A DNA stretch of 64,000 bases. Origin: Arachnia propionica. GTDB lineage: Bacteria > Actinomycetota > Actinomycetes > Propionibacteriales > Propionibacteriaceae. The position numbers and the translations under genes are program-made. Below are positions 16,400 through 29,106 of this stretch, piece after piece; position 1 is the stretch's first letter, and every line of letters begins with the position of its first letter. The notes beneath the pieces are model-generated. The model had not been told where the DNA came from and did no database searches. It was given only the letters and a program-made list of their open reading frames with translations. The stretch spans positions 1 to 64,000 of the forward strand of contig NZ_RQZG01000002.1 in the NCBI RefSeq assembly GCF_003859805.1. The letters run 5' to 3'.

Positions 16400-19300
16400 C
16401 TACGAGGTGACCAACTGCATCAGCTCGGAGTAGTCGGTGACCACGTCGTAGGTCACCCCGTGCTTCTCGCTCAGTGAGGCGAAGAACCTGCGGGCACACT
16501 CGATCTTGGCCTCCTCGACCCCTTTGAGCTGGAGGGTGGACAGCGACCCCTTGGTCTCCGCGACGAAGTAGATGTGCTTGACGGTGCCCTCGGTGAAGGC
16601 GATGGCCCAGTCCGGGTTGTAGTCCCCCACCGGGGTGGGGATGAAGAAGCCACGGGGCAGCTTGGCGTAGACCGCCACCTCTGAGCTGGTGTCCAGTTCC
16701 GTGACGAAGTTCCGCTCCACCGTCGAGTCGGTGACCACGTAGTCGTAGATGTGCTTGCGCAGCTTCTCCCCGGCCTTGGTGAAATCCTGGGCGCTCTGGT
16801 TCTCGGTGAAGATCGCCGAGTCGAAGCGGTCCTCAAGGGTGTCGTAGGTCAGGTGCTCGACGATCACCGTCGCCTTCTGCTCGTTGATGAGCCGGGACGC
16901 CTCGGTGATGAACTGCTCGGGATTCTGCCGGAACTTCGCGAACACCCCCGGCATGATCCCGCTGAGAATGGCGGCGACGGTGCGTCGTAGCAGCTGGGTC
17001 TTGGCGCTGATCTCCCCCAGCAGGTCGTACTTGACCTGGGAACCTGCACTGACCGTCTCGGTGTGGGTTCGGCTGCTCCGCACGGTGAAGCCAGCACCTT
17101 TCTCGAGGTCCTCGACCTCCATCTGGTCCTGCTGTTCCCCGGTCTGGACGACGTACTGCAGGGCCGCGACGTGGAGGTGCTGGTTCAGGTGATGGATGGC
17201 CTTGCGGATCAGTTCGTCGGAGTCGAATTCCACCTGGTAGACGGCCTTGTGGTTGATCCTGGCCCACAGCTCCTGGAACTCCTTGCGGGCGAAGTTCGCC
17301 TCGTTGAGCGGGATCTTCTTCGGCCTGCGGTCATCGGCGAGCTCCGGCAGGTCGAGGTGGAGGGCATCGATGAGCGGCCACACGAAGTCGATGATGGGCT
17401 TCAGCACCTCGGAGGTCGGCGCCGCCAGTGTCCCTGCCTCCTTGGCCTGGAGGTAGGTCTCTGCGATGGTGTCGTCCTCGTTGAGGTAGTCGTTCTTCAC
17501 CAGGTACTTGTAGAGCGCGGCGGCCTGGGCATGGTCGATGACGTGTTCCCCGGAGTGGGTGTGAATGGTCTTGCCCTCGAAGAAGTGGGCACTGGCCTTC
17601 CGTGGCCTGGCCGTGAGCGAGGCCCTGATCTCCTGCTGCAGGCCTGCGACGAAGTCGGTGTAGGACTCGTCGGTGACGACGGTGAGCTGGTTGATCTCGT
17701 GCACGGTGACAGGGTTGTCCATCCGCTCCCCGTGTTGATCGACGGCCAGCCGCAGTCCTCGCCCGATCTCCTGGCGACGCGAGATGGTGTTGTCGCTCTT
17801 CTTCAGCATCCCCATGACGAAGACGTTGGGGTTGTCCCAGCCCTCCCGGAGCGCGGAGTGGGAGAAGATGAACCTGACCGGCTCATCGAGGGAGAGCAGG
17901 CGTTCCTTGTCCTTCAGGATCAGGTCGTAAGCGTCTGTGTCCGCGGACTGCCCCTTGTCCTCGCCACGCCCGGAGACCTTGCCGTCGATCTGGCGTTTGT
18001 TCTTGTCGATGGAGAAGTACCCCTGGTGGACCTGGGAGATGTCGTCACGCTGCAGGTAGGCCCGGTACTGCGCCGCCTGTCCCTCGTAGGGCAGCTCATC
18101 AAGCACCTCGTCGCGAATGGCGGCGTACTCGTGCTCGAACATCCGTGCGTAGTCACCCAAGGTGTCCTCGCGGTCGTAGTCACGGTACTTGACCACCTCG
18201 TCGATGAAGAACAGGGAGAGCACCTTGATGCCCTGGCCGTACAGTTCGCGCTCCTTCGACAGGTGGGATCGGATCACCTCACGAACCTGGATGCGCCGCT
18301 TGGTGTCCTCGGTGACGTCACGGTCGGCCAGTTGGCCTGCGCTGATGACCTCCCCGTTGCTGAGCTCGACAATGTCCCGGGTGGCGTCGATGTCGGTGAC
18401 GAGCAGCCCCCGGTAGGCCTCCAGCCCACCGGAGAGATCGTGGAGGTTCGTACCGTGGTCGAGCCATCTGGTCTGTCGTTTGATGCCGGCCTTGGTCTGG
18501 ACCTCGATCTCCACCCTGGCGCGCGGCTTGGCCCCCTTCCTGACCTCGATCGCATCGAGGTAGAGGTAGGCGTTGGACCCGGCCAGGCCCTTGACGGAGA
18601 TACCCCGCACCGCGATCTTCTTCACCAGCCTCTGGTTGTAGGCGTCCACCGCGTCCAGCCGGTGCACCTTGACGTGCTCCTGCTTGTGCGTGGCCGAGTA
18701 GCGCAGCGCCATGAGGGCGTTGAACCGCGCCAAGGACTTCAGGGACTTCTCCGCCCCGATCTTCTGCGGCTCATCGATGATGACGATGGGGCGATTGGCA
18801 CTGATGACGTCGATGGGGCGACGCGACTGGAAGTCGTCGAGCTCGTCGTAGATGCGGCGCTGATCCTTGCCGGTGGCGTTGAAGGCCTGGATGTTGATGA
18901 TCATCACCTGCACCCCGGCGTCGGAACTGAAGCGCTCCAGCTCGTGCAGCTGGGAGGAGTGGTAGATGAAGGAGCGGGGCTTGGTGCCGTAGAGCTGCTG
19001 GAAGTGCTCAGCGGTCACGTCGAAGGTCTTCTTCACTCCCTCCCGAATGGCGATCGACGGCACCACGACGATGTACTTGGACCACCCATAGCGCTTGTGG
19101 AGCTCCATGATGGTCTTGATGTAGACGTAGGTTTTGCCGGTGCCGGTCTCCATCTCGACGTCCAGGTTCGGGGCGTCCGGGGCCGCCGGGCTGCGGATCA
19201 GCTTGGTGGACAACGGCAGGTTCCGGGAGCGCTGCACCGCGTGGATGTTCTCCAGCAGCTGGGCGTCTGAGAGGGCGATCTCAGCGTTGCGCAGTCCCGC

Positions 19301-19453
19301 GTCCGTGTCCAGCAGCGAGTCCTGCGCACCTGCTACCCGTCCGGGGTCGATCCGATACGAGATGCCATCATGCTTCGGTTGTCCTGCGAAGACGTCCACG
19401 ACCGCGTCGACGGCCTCGCTCTGGTACTGCTGGACCTTGAACTGGAGCTTCAT
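16400..19453 (-). CDS. Type III restriction enzyme Res subunit
   Basis: 1017 residues. Superfamily 2 translocase-nuclease that cuts DNA after head-to-head collision of Mod-Res complexes. Walker A is METGTGKTYVYIK (about 101-113) and motif II is IIDEPQ (about 225-230), the DEPQ form typical of type III Res. The C-terminal PD-(D/E)xK-like nuclease is DWAIAF...FVAETKGS (about 949-972). ATG 19453 has GAGGTG upstream; a 17-residue extension is unnecessary. It is the last gene of the island and needs at least one of the two Mod proteins encoded at 21237-25075. Confidence 0.92.
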   Translation of the reverse strand: MKLQFKVQQYQSEAVDAVVDVFAGQPKHDGISYRIDPGRVAGAQDSLLDTDAGLRNAEIALSDAQLLENIHAVQRSRNLPLSTKLIRSPAAPDAPNLDVEMETGTGKTYVYIKTIMELHKRYGWSKYIVVVPSIAIREGVKKTFDVTAEHFQQLYGTKPRSFIYHSSQLHELERFSSDAGVQVMIINIQAFNATGKDQRRIYDELDDFQSRRPIDVISANRPIVIIDEPQKIGAEKSLKSLARFNALMALRYSATHKQEHVKVHRLDAVDAYNQRLVKKIAVRGISVKGLAGSNAYLYLDAIEVRKGAKPRARVEIEVQTKAGIKRQTRWLDHGTNLHDLSGGLEAYRGLLVTDIDATRDIVELSNGEVISAGQLADRDVTEDTKRRIQVREVIRSHLSKERELYGQGIKVLSLFFIDEVVKYRDYDREDTLGDYARMFEHEYAAIRDEVLDELPYEGQAAQYRAYLQRDDISQVHQGYFSIDKNKRQIDGKVSGRGEDKGQSADTDAYDLILKDKERLLSLDEPVRFIFSHSALREGWDNPNVFVMGMLKKSDNTISRRQEIGRGLRLAVDQHGERMDNPVTVHEINQLTVVTDESYTDFVAGLQQEIRASLTARPRKASAHFFEGKTIHTHSGEHVIDHAQAAALYKYLVKNDYLNEDDTIAETYLQAKEAGTLAAPTSEVLKPIIDFVWPLIDALHLDLPELADDRRPKKIPLNEANFARKEFQELWARINHKAVYQVEFDSDELIRKAIHHLNQHLHVAALQYVVQTGEQQDQMEVEDLEKGAGFTVRSSRTHTETVSAGSQVKYDLLGEISAKTQLLRRTVAAILSGIMPGVFAKFRQNPEQFITEASRLINEQKATVIVEHLTYDTLEDRFDSAIFTENQSAQDFTKAGEKLRKHIYDYVVTDSTVERNFVTELDTSSEVAVYAKLPRGFFIPTPVGDYNPDWAIAFTEGTVKHIYFVAETKGSLSTLQLKGVEEAKIECARRFFASLSEKHGVTYDVVTDYSELMQLVTS

Positions 19454-19541
19454 CACACCTCTTTCTTTCTGCACCGCCCCCTCCTCCAAGAAAGCCTGAA
19501 TCACGCTGACAAGGAGTTTTCCTCATCGAAGGGGCCGCTTC

Positions 19542-19582
19542 CTTTCATACCTTGCACCCGTCCACCACCAGATTTATGAAAG
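19542..19582. repeat. Short inverted repeat between AlbA_2 gene and res
   Basis: CTTTCATA (19542-19549) and TATGAAAG (19575-19582) flank the stop codon of the AlbA_2 gene. This could be a weak hairpin ending one transcript or an operator before res. The rest of the 120-bp gap shows no clear promoter. Confidence 0.35.
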
Positions 19583-21232
19583 CTTCCATCGCGGCTGGGC
19601 CCGAGTACCTGCGTTGACGATGGAACCCTCGCGACGAAGCTTGGCGAGCAGGTTGGAGACCTTGACCTCCTTCTGTCTGACGGAGAGCACCTCGGGCAGC
19701 AGCGGCAGCAGCAACGTGTCGATCTCCTGGCGGGTTGCGCTCCCGCTGCGCTGCAGATAGTCCCTGACCAAGGTCGCGTAGTGCGCATCCGTCTGTGGCC
19801 GCGTACGAACGTAGTCTGCCAGCCGTCCACTCGCGCTGGCGATCTCCTCCGAAACCCTCAGACTCGGCTTACGTCCTTCGACAAGCTTGGCCTTTCGGAG
19901 GTGAGTCAGGGCTTCTGTACTGACTGGCAAACTCTTTTGCACCCGATCCAGTGCCAGCACATCCGCCAGGGGCAGGTCGGTGCGTGCCATGAGCAGCTGA
20001 CTGAAGGCCGGGTCGATGACCGCTCCGGGGATGGTGAGCCGAACCTCTCCCGGGGTGCTGAGGTCGTGGTCCGGGAGCGGGAGGAACCGACGGATCTGGT
20101 CCCGGGCCATCCGATGGATGCCGTATCCCATGTGGTCGATGAGGTTCAGCTCGGTCATCGCCTCGACGAGGAAGGGGTTCCGGTAGCGCTGCGGGCTGCG
20201 TTCGCCAAGCACGTAGTCCTCCGGGACACCGTCGTAGAAGTTTCCGAGACTGCTGAAAACCACCTTGTCGGGGTGTTCGGTGACGATGATCCGGGCACGC
20301 TGGGTGTAGTCCTGATGCGCGATGCAGTTGTACAGCGCCTCGAGCAGGCTGCGTTCGTCGTACTTGCTGACCTCCCGGTAGATGAGTTCATCGGGCGGCA
20401 TGAGCCGCAGCTGGACGTTGCGGATGCGGCTGGCCAGCGCGCCCGCGGTCAGGAGGAACGGCGGATGGAAATGCTCGTAGGCCTGCTGCTCCCCCACCAG
20501 TTTCCAGGTCAGTTCAGCCGGATGGGGGGTGAGCAGGTGGGTGGAGGTGTCAGCACCGAGCAGCAACAGGGCCGCCCGGGTGATGCGTCCATCACGGGTG
20601 AGCCTGGCCCTGGCCAGGAAGGTGGCGTCATCCCACGCCTCGATCTCCGAGGCCGGGATGCGCGGGGCATGCCGTTCCGCGAAACCGCGGCGTGCTCTCG
20701 CCAGGGCCGCCGGGTCGAGGTGCCGCAGTTCGGCCTCGGGGACCACGGCTGCGGTCCAGTCAGCATCGATGGTCTGCCGCCTGATCTCATCCAGCTTGTC
20801 CAGGGACAGCGGGACGAGGCTTTCCCCTGCCCGAGCCCGGTAGTTGCCCTTCCAGGAGATCGGGATCCTCCGAGGAGCCGCAGGGACCTCGAGCATCACG
20901 ACGCGGCGTCCCTCGTGAACCACTTCGTGGATCTCCCGGATGGTGAGGCCTTGGTCGATCGACTGGTGGACGTGCTGCTTCAGGGCCTGTCGTTGCTGAG
21001 CATCCACCAGATGGGTGGTCCCCAGCACCTGCCGGTCGTTCGAGACCCCGAAGACGAGCCATCCAGAGCTCAAACCGTGCAGATTGGCCTCGTTGCTCAG
21101 CGCGGAGACGTACTCGCCGGTCTGGTCGACGGAGAACTGCCGCGCGGCCTCCTTGAACTCGACGACCTCGTTCTCCCAGCCAGCAAGCAGCCGCTCCAGC
21201 AGATCGGTGAGAGGACCAGTCATGACAGCCAT
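19574..21232 (-). CDS. AlbA_2/Schlafen-domain ATP-binding protein
   Basis: 552 residues. N-terminal AlbA_2 (divergent Schlafen-like) domain at about 15-135, with EFKEAARQFS and an LVFGVSNDRQVLGTTHL core. Then a GHKL-type ATPase region with an N-box-like LLEALYNCIAHQDY (around residue 300) and a C-terminal winged-helix region. This matches COG2865-type predicted regulators or RNA/DNA-acting factors that often ride in defence islands. ATG 21232 lies 4 nt after the mod stop; ATG 21223 is an alternative. Its role in the type III system is unknown; signalling or regulation are guesses. Confidence 0.8.
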   Translation of the reverse strand: MAVMTGPLTDLLERLLAGWENEVVEFKEAARQFSVDQTGEYVSALSNEANLHGLSSGWLVFGVSNDRQVLGTTHLVDAQQRQALKQHVHQSIDQGLTIREIHEVVHEGRRVVMLEVPAAPRRIPISWKGNYRARAGESLVPLSLDKLDEIRRQTIDADWTAAVVPEAELRHLDPAALARARRGFAERHAPRIPASEIEAWDDATFLARARLTRDGRITRAALLLLGADTSTHLLTPHPAELTWKLVGEQQAYEHFHPPFLLTAGALASRIRNVQLRLMPPDELIYREVSKYDERSLLEALYNCIAHQDYTQRARIIVTEHPDKVVFSSLGNFYDGVPEDYVLGERSPQRYRNPFLVEAMTELNLIDHMGYGIHRMARDQIRRFLPLPDHDLSTPGEVRLTIPGAVIDPAFSQLLMARTDLPLADVLALDRVQKSLPVSTEALTHLRKAKLVEGRKPSLRVSEEIASASGRLADYVRTRPQTDAHYATLVRDYLQRSGSATRQEIDTLLLPLLPEVLSVRQKEVKVSNLLAKLRREGSIVNAGTRAQPRWKLS

Positions 21233-21236
21233 GATC

Positions 21237-23113
21237 TCAGATGGTCCGCACCTCGGTGCTGGGCGACAGCTCGCGGAAGACCTGCTCCGCGTTGATCCGG
21301 GCCGCATCCGAGCTGAAGGCGTCATCCCGGAAGACCGCACGAAGTGGTCCACGCTCCGCGATGGCCTGCACCACCGCAGGAGTCACCGACTCCGCGAAAC
21401 ACGCGATCAAGGCACCTTCATCGACGTCGAACACCTCGCACCCGTCCACCTCGTCCCGGGCAATGGGCAGCGAGAGCTCAAGACCCCAGTCAAGGATGAC
21501 TTGGAAGAGCAGGTCCTCAGCGGTGCGATCAGACTTGATGCTGGGAGCCATGCCCGTCAATTTTTCCTGTACATGCTGTGCTGCAGGAATATACAGTTCC
21601 CGCAAGTTGGAAGTTTCAGCACGAAACACACGACACCCAGCGTCAACAAGTCTCCCTTCAGCCGTGGAACACACCTTCTTGCCAGCTCGGGATATCCGAT
21701 CTCGGCACACATCAACCAGCGTTTCGTAGCGAGATTCACCAACCTGCCCTGAATCTGGCTCGATAGGTTCAGCCAGCTGCACCAAAATGAACTTACGAGA
21801 ACCTTGGTCAGCCGCATTGGCACGCATCACCGCATCAGCAGTTGTCCCCGACCCGGCAAAGAAATCCAAGATCAGCGAGTCGGGATCCGTTGCAATTTGA
21901 AGCAAACGCATCAGCAACGATACGGGCTTGGGAGTCAAAAACAAGCGCTCCCCACTGGAGGCCTCCATGAGCCGATGAAACTCCTGCTTGGCATTACGCG
22001 TACTACCGACTTCACGCCAGTTCCAGTAGGTCTGCGGAACGACACCCCCACGCACCTCAGACAGAAAGCGTTTGACCCCCGGCCGGACCGAACCGTCGCC
22101 CCACCAGATTCTCCCGTCGGCGTTGAGCTCATCGAACTTCTTCCGGTTGACACGCCAGTAACTCCCCGGAGGAGGTCCTTCAATCACTCTCCCACTTGGG
22201 GTTGTGATGGAGTAGCGTCCACCCTCGTAGGGGTTTCTGGCGGCCAGGTCGCTCAGCAGCCACGGCCCTCGCGGGTCGTCATCCGGGTTCTTATATCTGG
22301 CCACCATCTCTTCTGTTCTCGGAAGCAGATTCGGCCGCCACTGGTCAGAACTTCGCGCATAGAGAACCAAATACTCATGATCCTCACTGAGATGACGTGC
22401 CGAGTTCTTCGGACTGTCCATCTTGTGCCACACCACCGTGGCGATAAAGTTACTTGCCCCGAAAATCTCATCCATGATTCCTCGAAGCCCCACCACCTCG
22501 TGATCATCAATGGAAACAGCAATGAGACCGTCATCGCCCAACAGGGAGCGAGCCAGCTTCAAGCGCGGGTACATCATGCTGAGCCAATCGGAGTGGTAAC
22601 GACCATTCGCATCACTGTTGGTCACCAATCGGCTGCCCGCTTCATCGACCTGTCCCGAGCGAATCAAGTACTCCTCGACCGTCTCGGCGAAGTCGTCCTC
22701 GTAGATGAAGTCGTTGCCGGTGTTGTACGGTGGGTCGATGTAGATGAGCTTGACCTTGCCGAGGTAGGACTCCTGGAGGAGCTTCAGCGCGTCGAGGTTG
22801 TCCCCTTCGATGAAGATGTTCTTCGTGGTGTCGAAGTCCACTGACTCTTCGCGGACGGGGCGAAGGGTTTTGGCGATCGGTGCGTTGGCGGCGAAGGCCG
22901 CGGCTCGTTTGCCCGGCCAGTCCAGCCGGTAGCGTTCCTGGGGTCCCTCCACGATGTGGTCGGAGAGTTCCTGTCTGAGCAGGTCGAAGTCGATGGCGGT
23001 GGTCACATTGCCGTCCTCATCGCGAGTTTCCGTGATGACGGTTGGGAAGAGCTCCGCGAGCTTCTCGATGTTGCGGGCCACCAGATCGGGCGAGTGCATG
23101 ATGCGCTTGTCCA

Positions 23114-23114
<1 letters not shown>
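21237..23114 (-). CDS. Type III DNA methyltransferase Mod, second copy
   Basis: 625 residues. Beta-class N6-adenine (or N4-cytosine) methyltransferase: catalytic DPPYNTG near residue 127 precedes the SAM motif DFFAGSGTT (about 410). It is closely similar to the Mod encoded just upstream along nearly its whole length, including the C-terminal LRAVF and ELSPSTEVRTI. The middle of the gene (about 21545-22640) is visibly more A/T-rich than its two ends, suggesting an exchanged target-recognition segment. ATG 23114 shares a TGATG junction with the present stop of the upstream mod. Confidence 0.92.
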
Positions 23115-25074
<1,960 letters not shown>

Positions 25075-25075
<1 letters not shown>

Positions 25076-25740
25076 CACCTCTGCTGTTCCAACTCGTGTT
25101 GTGTGGCCTTGAGCCGTCGTCGAAGCTCAACCTTACGGTTGAACTGTCGTTCCTGTCGCATCCGACGCTCCAGAGTGCTCACTTCCCGTTCCAGTCGACG
25201 CACCGCGTCCAGCCTGTCGGCGAGTTGCGACATCTCCTCGCCCGGGCGGATCGATACCGAGGTCAAGGGGGCCAACAGCGCGGTGTACAGCAGCGGCAGG
25301 GTGATCGCCGTCGGCATGGGTTGCCTGGGTGCATCCACAGGTAGCCACCTGGTCGAGTGGTATGCGCTGAGCCTGGGGCGACCGCCGTCCAGCTGCTTGA
25401 GGGCCGCCACCATCCGCACCTCGGCGGCTCCCTCCCGGTGCCGCACGACCTCGAAGACGATCGGGAACTTCACGGCCTTGTCCATGGCTGCAAGGACCTC
25501 ATCACTGACGTCCTCCCCCTTGGCCTCGACGACGAAGACCTGGATCTCCGGCACCTCCGGACTGCCCTCGAGGTTGACCGTCACCTCCGCGAGCTTGTAG
25601 GCCCATGTGATGCGCTCCACCTCCGTGACAAGCCGCTGCCGCATCGACGTCCCGCCGGGACCATGCGTCTGGATCTTCTCCTTCGCCACCCGGGTCCCCA
25701 CCCGTGCGGCTGCCGGCCACTGGTGCAGCAGCTCAACCAT
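25075..25740 (-). CDS. DUF4391 protein with C-terminal coiled coil
   Basis: 221 residues. N-terminal alpha/beta region with LVTEVERITWAYKLA and VFVVEAKGEDV (E-x-K, nuclease-like in appearance). The last ~50 residues are a strongly charged coiled coil (RLEREVSTLERRMRQ). DUF4391 genes recur between a helicase gene and type III mod genes; function is unproven. ATG 25740 overlaps the helicase end by 8 nt; a GTG at 25752 is possible. It couples into mod by TGATG. Likely an adaptor or nuclease of the extended system. Confidence 0.8.
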
Positions 25741-28700
25741 CTCGTACGTCACCGCCTTGGTCAGGGGAGACGACGGCGACGAAGGCGGTCAGCTCGAAGT
25801 CATCCAACCCGGCGATCACCTGGGTCAGGGCTGTGGTGCTGCCACCGCTGAAGAGACTGTCCACATCTCGTTCCTCGGTGACCTCGATCATGGAACGGAT
25901 TGCATCGGTGAGCAGACCGGAATACCTGCCCATCTCCATGCCGTCCTGGGTCACAGCGTTGAAGACTGCCACCACGTGCGACACAGGTTCGTCGTGGGGG
26001 CGGCAACCCCGCCGAAGCAGGTCGAGCACCCGCTTGGCCTCAGTGTGGTTCGCCACCACCTCACCCTGATCGTCGAGATAGACCAGATAGTGCGGATGCA
26101 GTCGATTGCCCCGGTTGATGTGTTCATCCGCGTTGACGTTGCGCAACGCGAAGATGACCCCCGGCGGCAACCCGTTGTCCGGATCGGCAGGGATCACCGC
26201 GTGGAGTCCGCGTGGCGCGGAGGCGAGGTCCTCGTGCTCCCTCAGATAGGTCAACAGGTCCATGCGGAAGTCGTTGAGCCCGAGATCGGTGATCGAGACA
26301 CCGGTTCGGACGTCCTCGAGCTCGATCACCTCGTCCTGCAGCTTGCGGAGTTGTTCCCTGCGGAAGGCCGCCTCCACGTTCTGCGGGTTGAGGACGTTGT
26401 CATCAGCAGTTCCGGCCAAGTCGGCGATCACCATCCGGTTCTCGACACGTTCCTTGAGGTTGATGTACTCATCCAGCGAGATGTCCGGCCAGAAGTTCAC
26501 CAGCTGGATCCGCTCGTTGATGGACCCGATGCGGTCGATCCGCCCGAACCGCTGGATGATCCGCACCGGGTTCCAGTGGATGTCGTAGTTGACCAGGAAG
26601 TCGCAGTCCTGCAGGTTCTGCCCCTCGCTGATGACATCGGTGCCGATGAGCACGTCCAGTTCTCGGCTCTCCTCAGGCATCGTGAGGTGTCGCTGCTTGG
26701 AGCGGGGCGAGAACAATGTCATCACTTCCTGGGGGTCGGCTCCCTTGCCGAGGGTGGACTTCGTGGCATGGGTGCCACCTGTGATGACGGCGGTCTCCAG
26801 CCCTGCCACGGCAAGCCCCGGGGCCAGCTCCCGGTACAGGTATTCCGCGGTGTCGGCGAAGGCGGAGAACACCAGGACCTTGCGGTTTCCCGGGTTGAGC
26901 GGATCACGCACCTTGTCCTGAATGACCTGACGCAGGCGACGCAACTTGAGGTCGTGCTCAGGCGTGATCCTGTGCATCTCGTCGAGGAGTTCCCGCAACG
27001 TCTCCCTGTCGTGCCAGAGGTCCTGCTGCCAGGATTCGACATCCAGGTCCGCCAGGTCGATACGGATCTTCTCCCCGTAGGACATCGCCTCGACGTTCGC
27101 GTCCTCCCCGTCGGCGATGTCGAGGTCCAGCTCCGCCAGGTCAGGGCTCAATCCAGCCAGACTGCCTGCACGGGAGCCGATCCTGGTCAGCGTCCGGTTG
27201 ATGGAGTCCTCGATCTTGGCCAAGGTGAGCCGGAACGCCTCGACGGAGCTCTCCAACCGTTTGAGCAGGTTCACCGTCATCAGTTTCTTCAGGCCCTGTT
27301 CACGGCCTGCCTGTCCCAAGGTGGGGCGAGCACCACCGGTGGTGATGTCGTAGAGGTCCTCGTACTTGCGGCGACGACTCGGCAGCACGTAGGCGAGGGG
27401 CGTGTACACCGCCAGCTTCAGCTCCTGCAGCTGCTCGAAGATGTCGTCGAAGCCCGGAACCTCCTCCAGATCGGTCAATGGCTCCCGGATCGAACGCGGC
27501 GTCAACCTTTCGGGGAAGGCCCCGATTCCTGTGGTGTCGTACAGGGTCTGGATGTGCCTGCGGGAACGGGCAATGGTCACCGCGTCGAGGAGCTCGAAGA
27601 AATCGAGGTCCAGCATCTGGAGGATCCGCTCCGTCGTGCGCTGCTCCGGCGGCAGCTTGGACCACTCGTTGAACACCCCCTGCGCGGTCGAGAACACCTT
27701 CTCGACCGTGGTGGAAAGATTCAGGTGCTGTGACAGGTTCTCCGACTCCCCTTCGTAGGCCAGTTGGAGCTGATTCCTCAGGTCGTTGAACCGGTTGTTC
27801 ACCGGCGTGGCGGACAGCATCAGCACCTTGGTCCGGACCCCGTCACGGATCACCCTGCGCATGAGCCGCTGGTAGCGGGACTCCCGCTCCTGCGCATAGT
27901 CGGCGTTGCGGAAGTTGTGCGACTCGTCGATCACCACGAGGTCGTAGTTGCCCCAGTTGACCCGATCCAGCCGAAGGCCGAGCGACTCGCCCTTGGCGCG
28001 GGACAGGTCGGTGTGGGCGAGCACGTCGTAGTTGAAGCGATCTCCGGCGAAGATGTTCGTCGTCAGGTTCGCGTTGTAGTTCGTCCAGTTCTCGGCGAGT
28101 TTCTTCGGACACAGCACCAGCACGGACTTGTTGCGCAGCTCGTAGTACTTGATGACCGCCAGTGCAGTGAACGTCTTGCCGAGCCCAACCGAGTCGGCAA
28201 GGATGCACCCGTTGTAGGTCTCCAACTTGTTGATGATGCCCGTCGCGGCATCTCGCTGGAAGTTGTACAGGCTCTGCCAGACCAGCGTGTCCTGGTAGCC
28301 GGTCCGGTCATTGGGCAGGACGTCCTCACTCACATCGGCCAGGAAGTCGGCGAAGAGATTCTGCAGGATCAGGAAGTAGATGCGGGCCGGGGAGTTCTCG
28401 GCGTAGACGCTGGCGATGTGCTCATGGACCGCCCTGGTGACATCCTCCACCTGCCAGGGATCGTTCCAGATCTGGTCGAACAGTTTCAGGTACCGCGTCG
28501 TGGTCGACGCCTCGTCGCTGCGTTGCACGAAGCTCGACACCGCGCTGCCCCGCTCGTATCCCAGATCAGTGGTGCTGAACCCTTGGAGAGGGGCATAGGC
28601 CACGCGGTCATCGATCACCGCGAACTGCTGCATCTGCTTGCCATTGGCGTTGCTGCGGAAACGAACCTTGCGCCGCACCCATTCCGCACACTCGCGGGCA

Positions 28701-29011
28701 ATGGCCCGCTGGGTGAGCTTGTTCCGTAGCCGGATCTCGAACTCCGTCCCGGCCAGTCCTCGTTCAGCCCCACCACCGGGGATGAAGAACTGGCGGCGCT
28801 GTTTACGGACCTTGTCCGTGGCCTGCTCGGCGATGAACGACGGGTCCGTGAAGATGAACTCCAACTCCTCGAGCTGCAGCAGCTCATCCCGTAGGGCCTC
28901 GAATGCGAAGATGGAGAAGGTCGACGCCGCGACGCGCAGCCTCGACCTCGGGCGGAGTTCTCTCCGTAGATCGTCCCCCAGCCGCGTGCTGACGTTGTCG
29001 ATGATCCCCAC
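25733..29011 (-). CDS. Large SNF2/DEAD-like helicase of type III island
   Basis: 1092 residues. The N-terminal ~70 residues (STFSIFAFEALRDEL, FIFTDPSF) resemble the phospholipase-D-like head of such helicases. Walker A is DSVGLGKT (273-280), DESH at 362-365, motif III LMLSATPVNN. The helicase C domain has VLVFSAFADTAEYL and IGTDVISEGQNLQD with the arginine finger QRFGRIDRIGS. ATP-dependent DNA translocation or remodelling is expected. GTG 29011 is the first reasonable start, though no strong ribosome site is seen. It heads the helicase-DUF4391-mod-mod unit. Confidence 0.9.
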   Translation of the reverse strand: MGIIDNVSTRLGDDLRRELRPRSRLRVAASTFSIFAFEALRDELLQLEELEFIFTDPSFIAEQATDKVRKQRRQFFIPGGGAERGLAGTEFEIRLRNKLTQRAIARECAEWVRRKVRFRSNANGKQMQQFAVIDDRVAYAPLQGFSTTDLGYERGSAVSSFVQRSDEASTTTRYLKLFDQIWNDPWQVEDVTRAVHEHIASVYAENSPARIYFLILQNLFADFLADVSEDVLPNDRTGYQDTLVWQSLYNFQRDAATGIINKLETYNGCILADSVGLGKTFTALAVIKYYELRNKSVLVLCPKKLAENWTNYNANLTTNIFAGDRFNYDVLAHTDLSRAKGESLGLRLDRVNWGNYDLVVIDESHNFRNADYAQERESRYQRLMRRVIRDGVRTKVLMLSATPVNNRFNDLRNQLQLAYEGESENLSQHLNLSTTVEKVFSTAQGVFNEWSKLPPEQRTTERILQMLDLDFFELLDAVTIARSRRHIQTLYDTTGIGAFPERLTPRSIREPLTDLEEVPGFDDIFEQLQELKLAVYTPLAYVLPSRRRKYEDLYDITTGGARPTLGQAGREQGLKKLMTVNLLKRLESSVEAFRLTLAKIEDSINRTLTRIGSRAGSLAGLSPDLAELDLDIADGEDANVEAMSYGEKIRIDLADLDVESWQQDLWHDRETLRELLDEMHRITPEHDLKLRRLRQVIQDKVRDPLNPGNRKVLVFSAFADTAEYLYRELAPGLAVAGLETAVITGGTHATKSTLGKGADPQEVMTLFSPRSKQRHLTMPEESRELDVLIGTDVISEGQNLQDCDFLVNYDIHWNPVRIIQRFGRIDRIGSINERIQLVNFWPDISLDEYINLKERVENRMVIADLAGTADDNVLNPQNVEAAFRREQLRKLQDEVIELEDVRTGVSITDLGLNDFRMDLLTYLREHEDLASAPRGLHAVIPADPDNGLPPGVIFALRNVNADEHINRGNRLHPHYLVYLDDQGEVVANHTEAKRVLDLLRRGCRPHDEPVSHVVAVFNAVTQDGMEMGRYSGLLTDAIRSMIEVTEERDVDSLFSGGSTTALTQVIAGLDDFELTAFVAVVSPDQGGDVRDG

Positions 29012-29106
29012 GGACTACACGCCGTCCCCGAGATCGACGACCCCTGGTCCAGCCACGCCTGTCCTCCCTCATCCACGGCTGGCTCGATGATACTGGCTCT
29101 CGCCGT

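Noticed and set aside
17063-19270. 735-codon open frame on the plus strand opposite res
   Set aside because: It is a shadow of the high-GC third-position bias in res; its product is Val/Leu/Asp-rich with no domain, and the res frame has all motifs.
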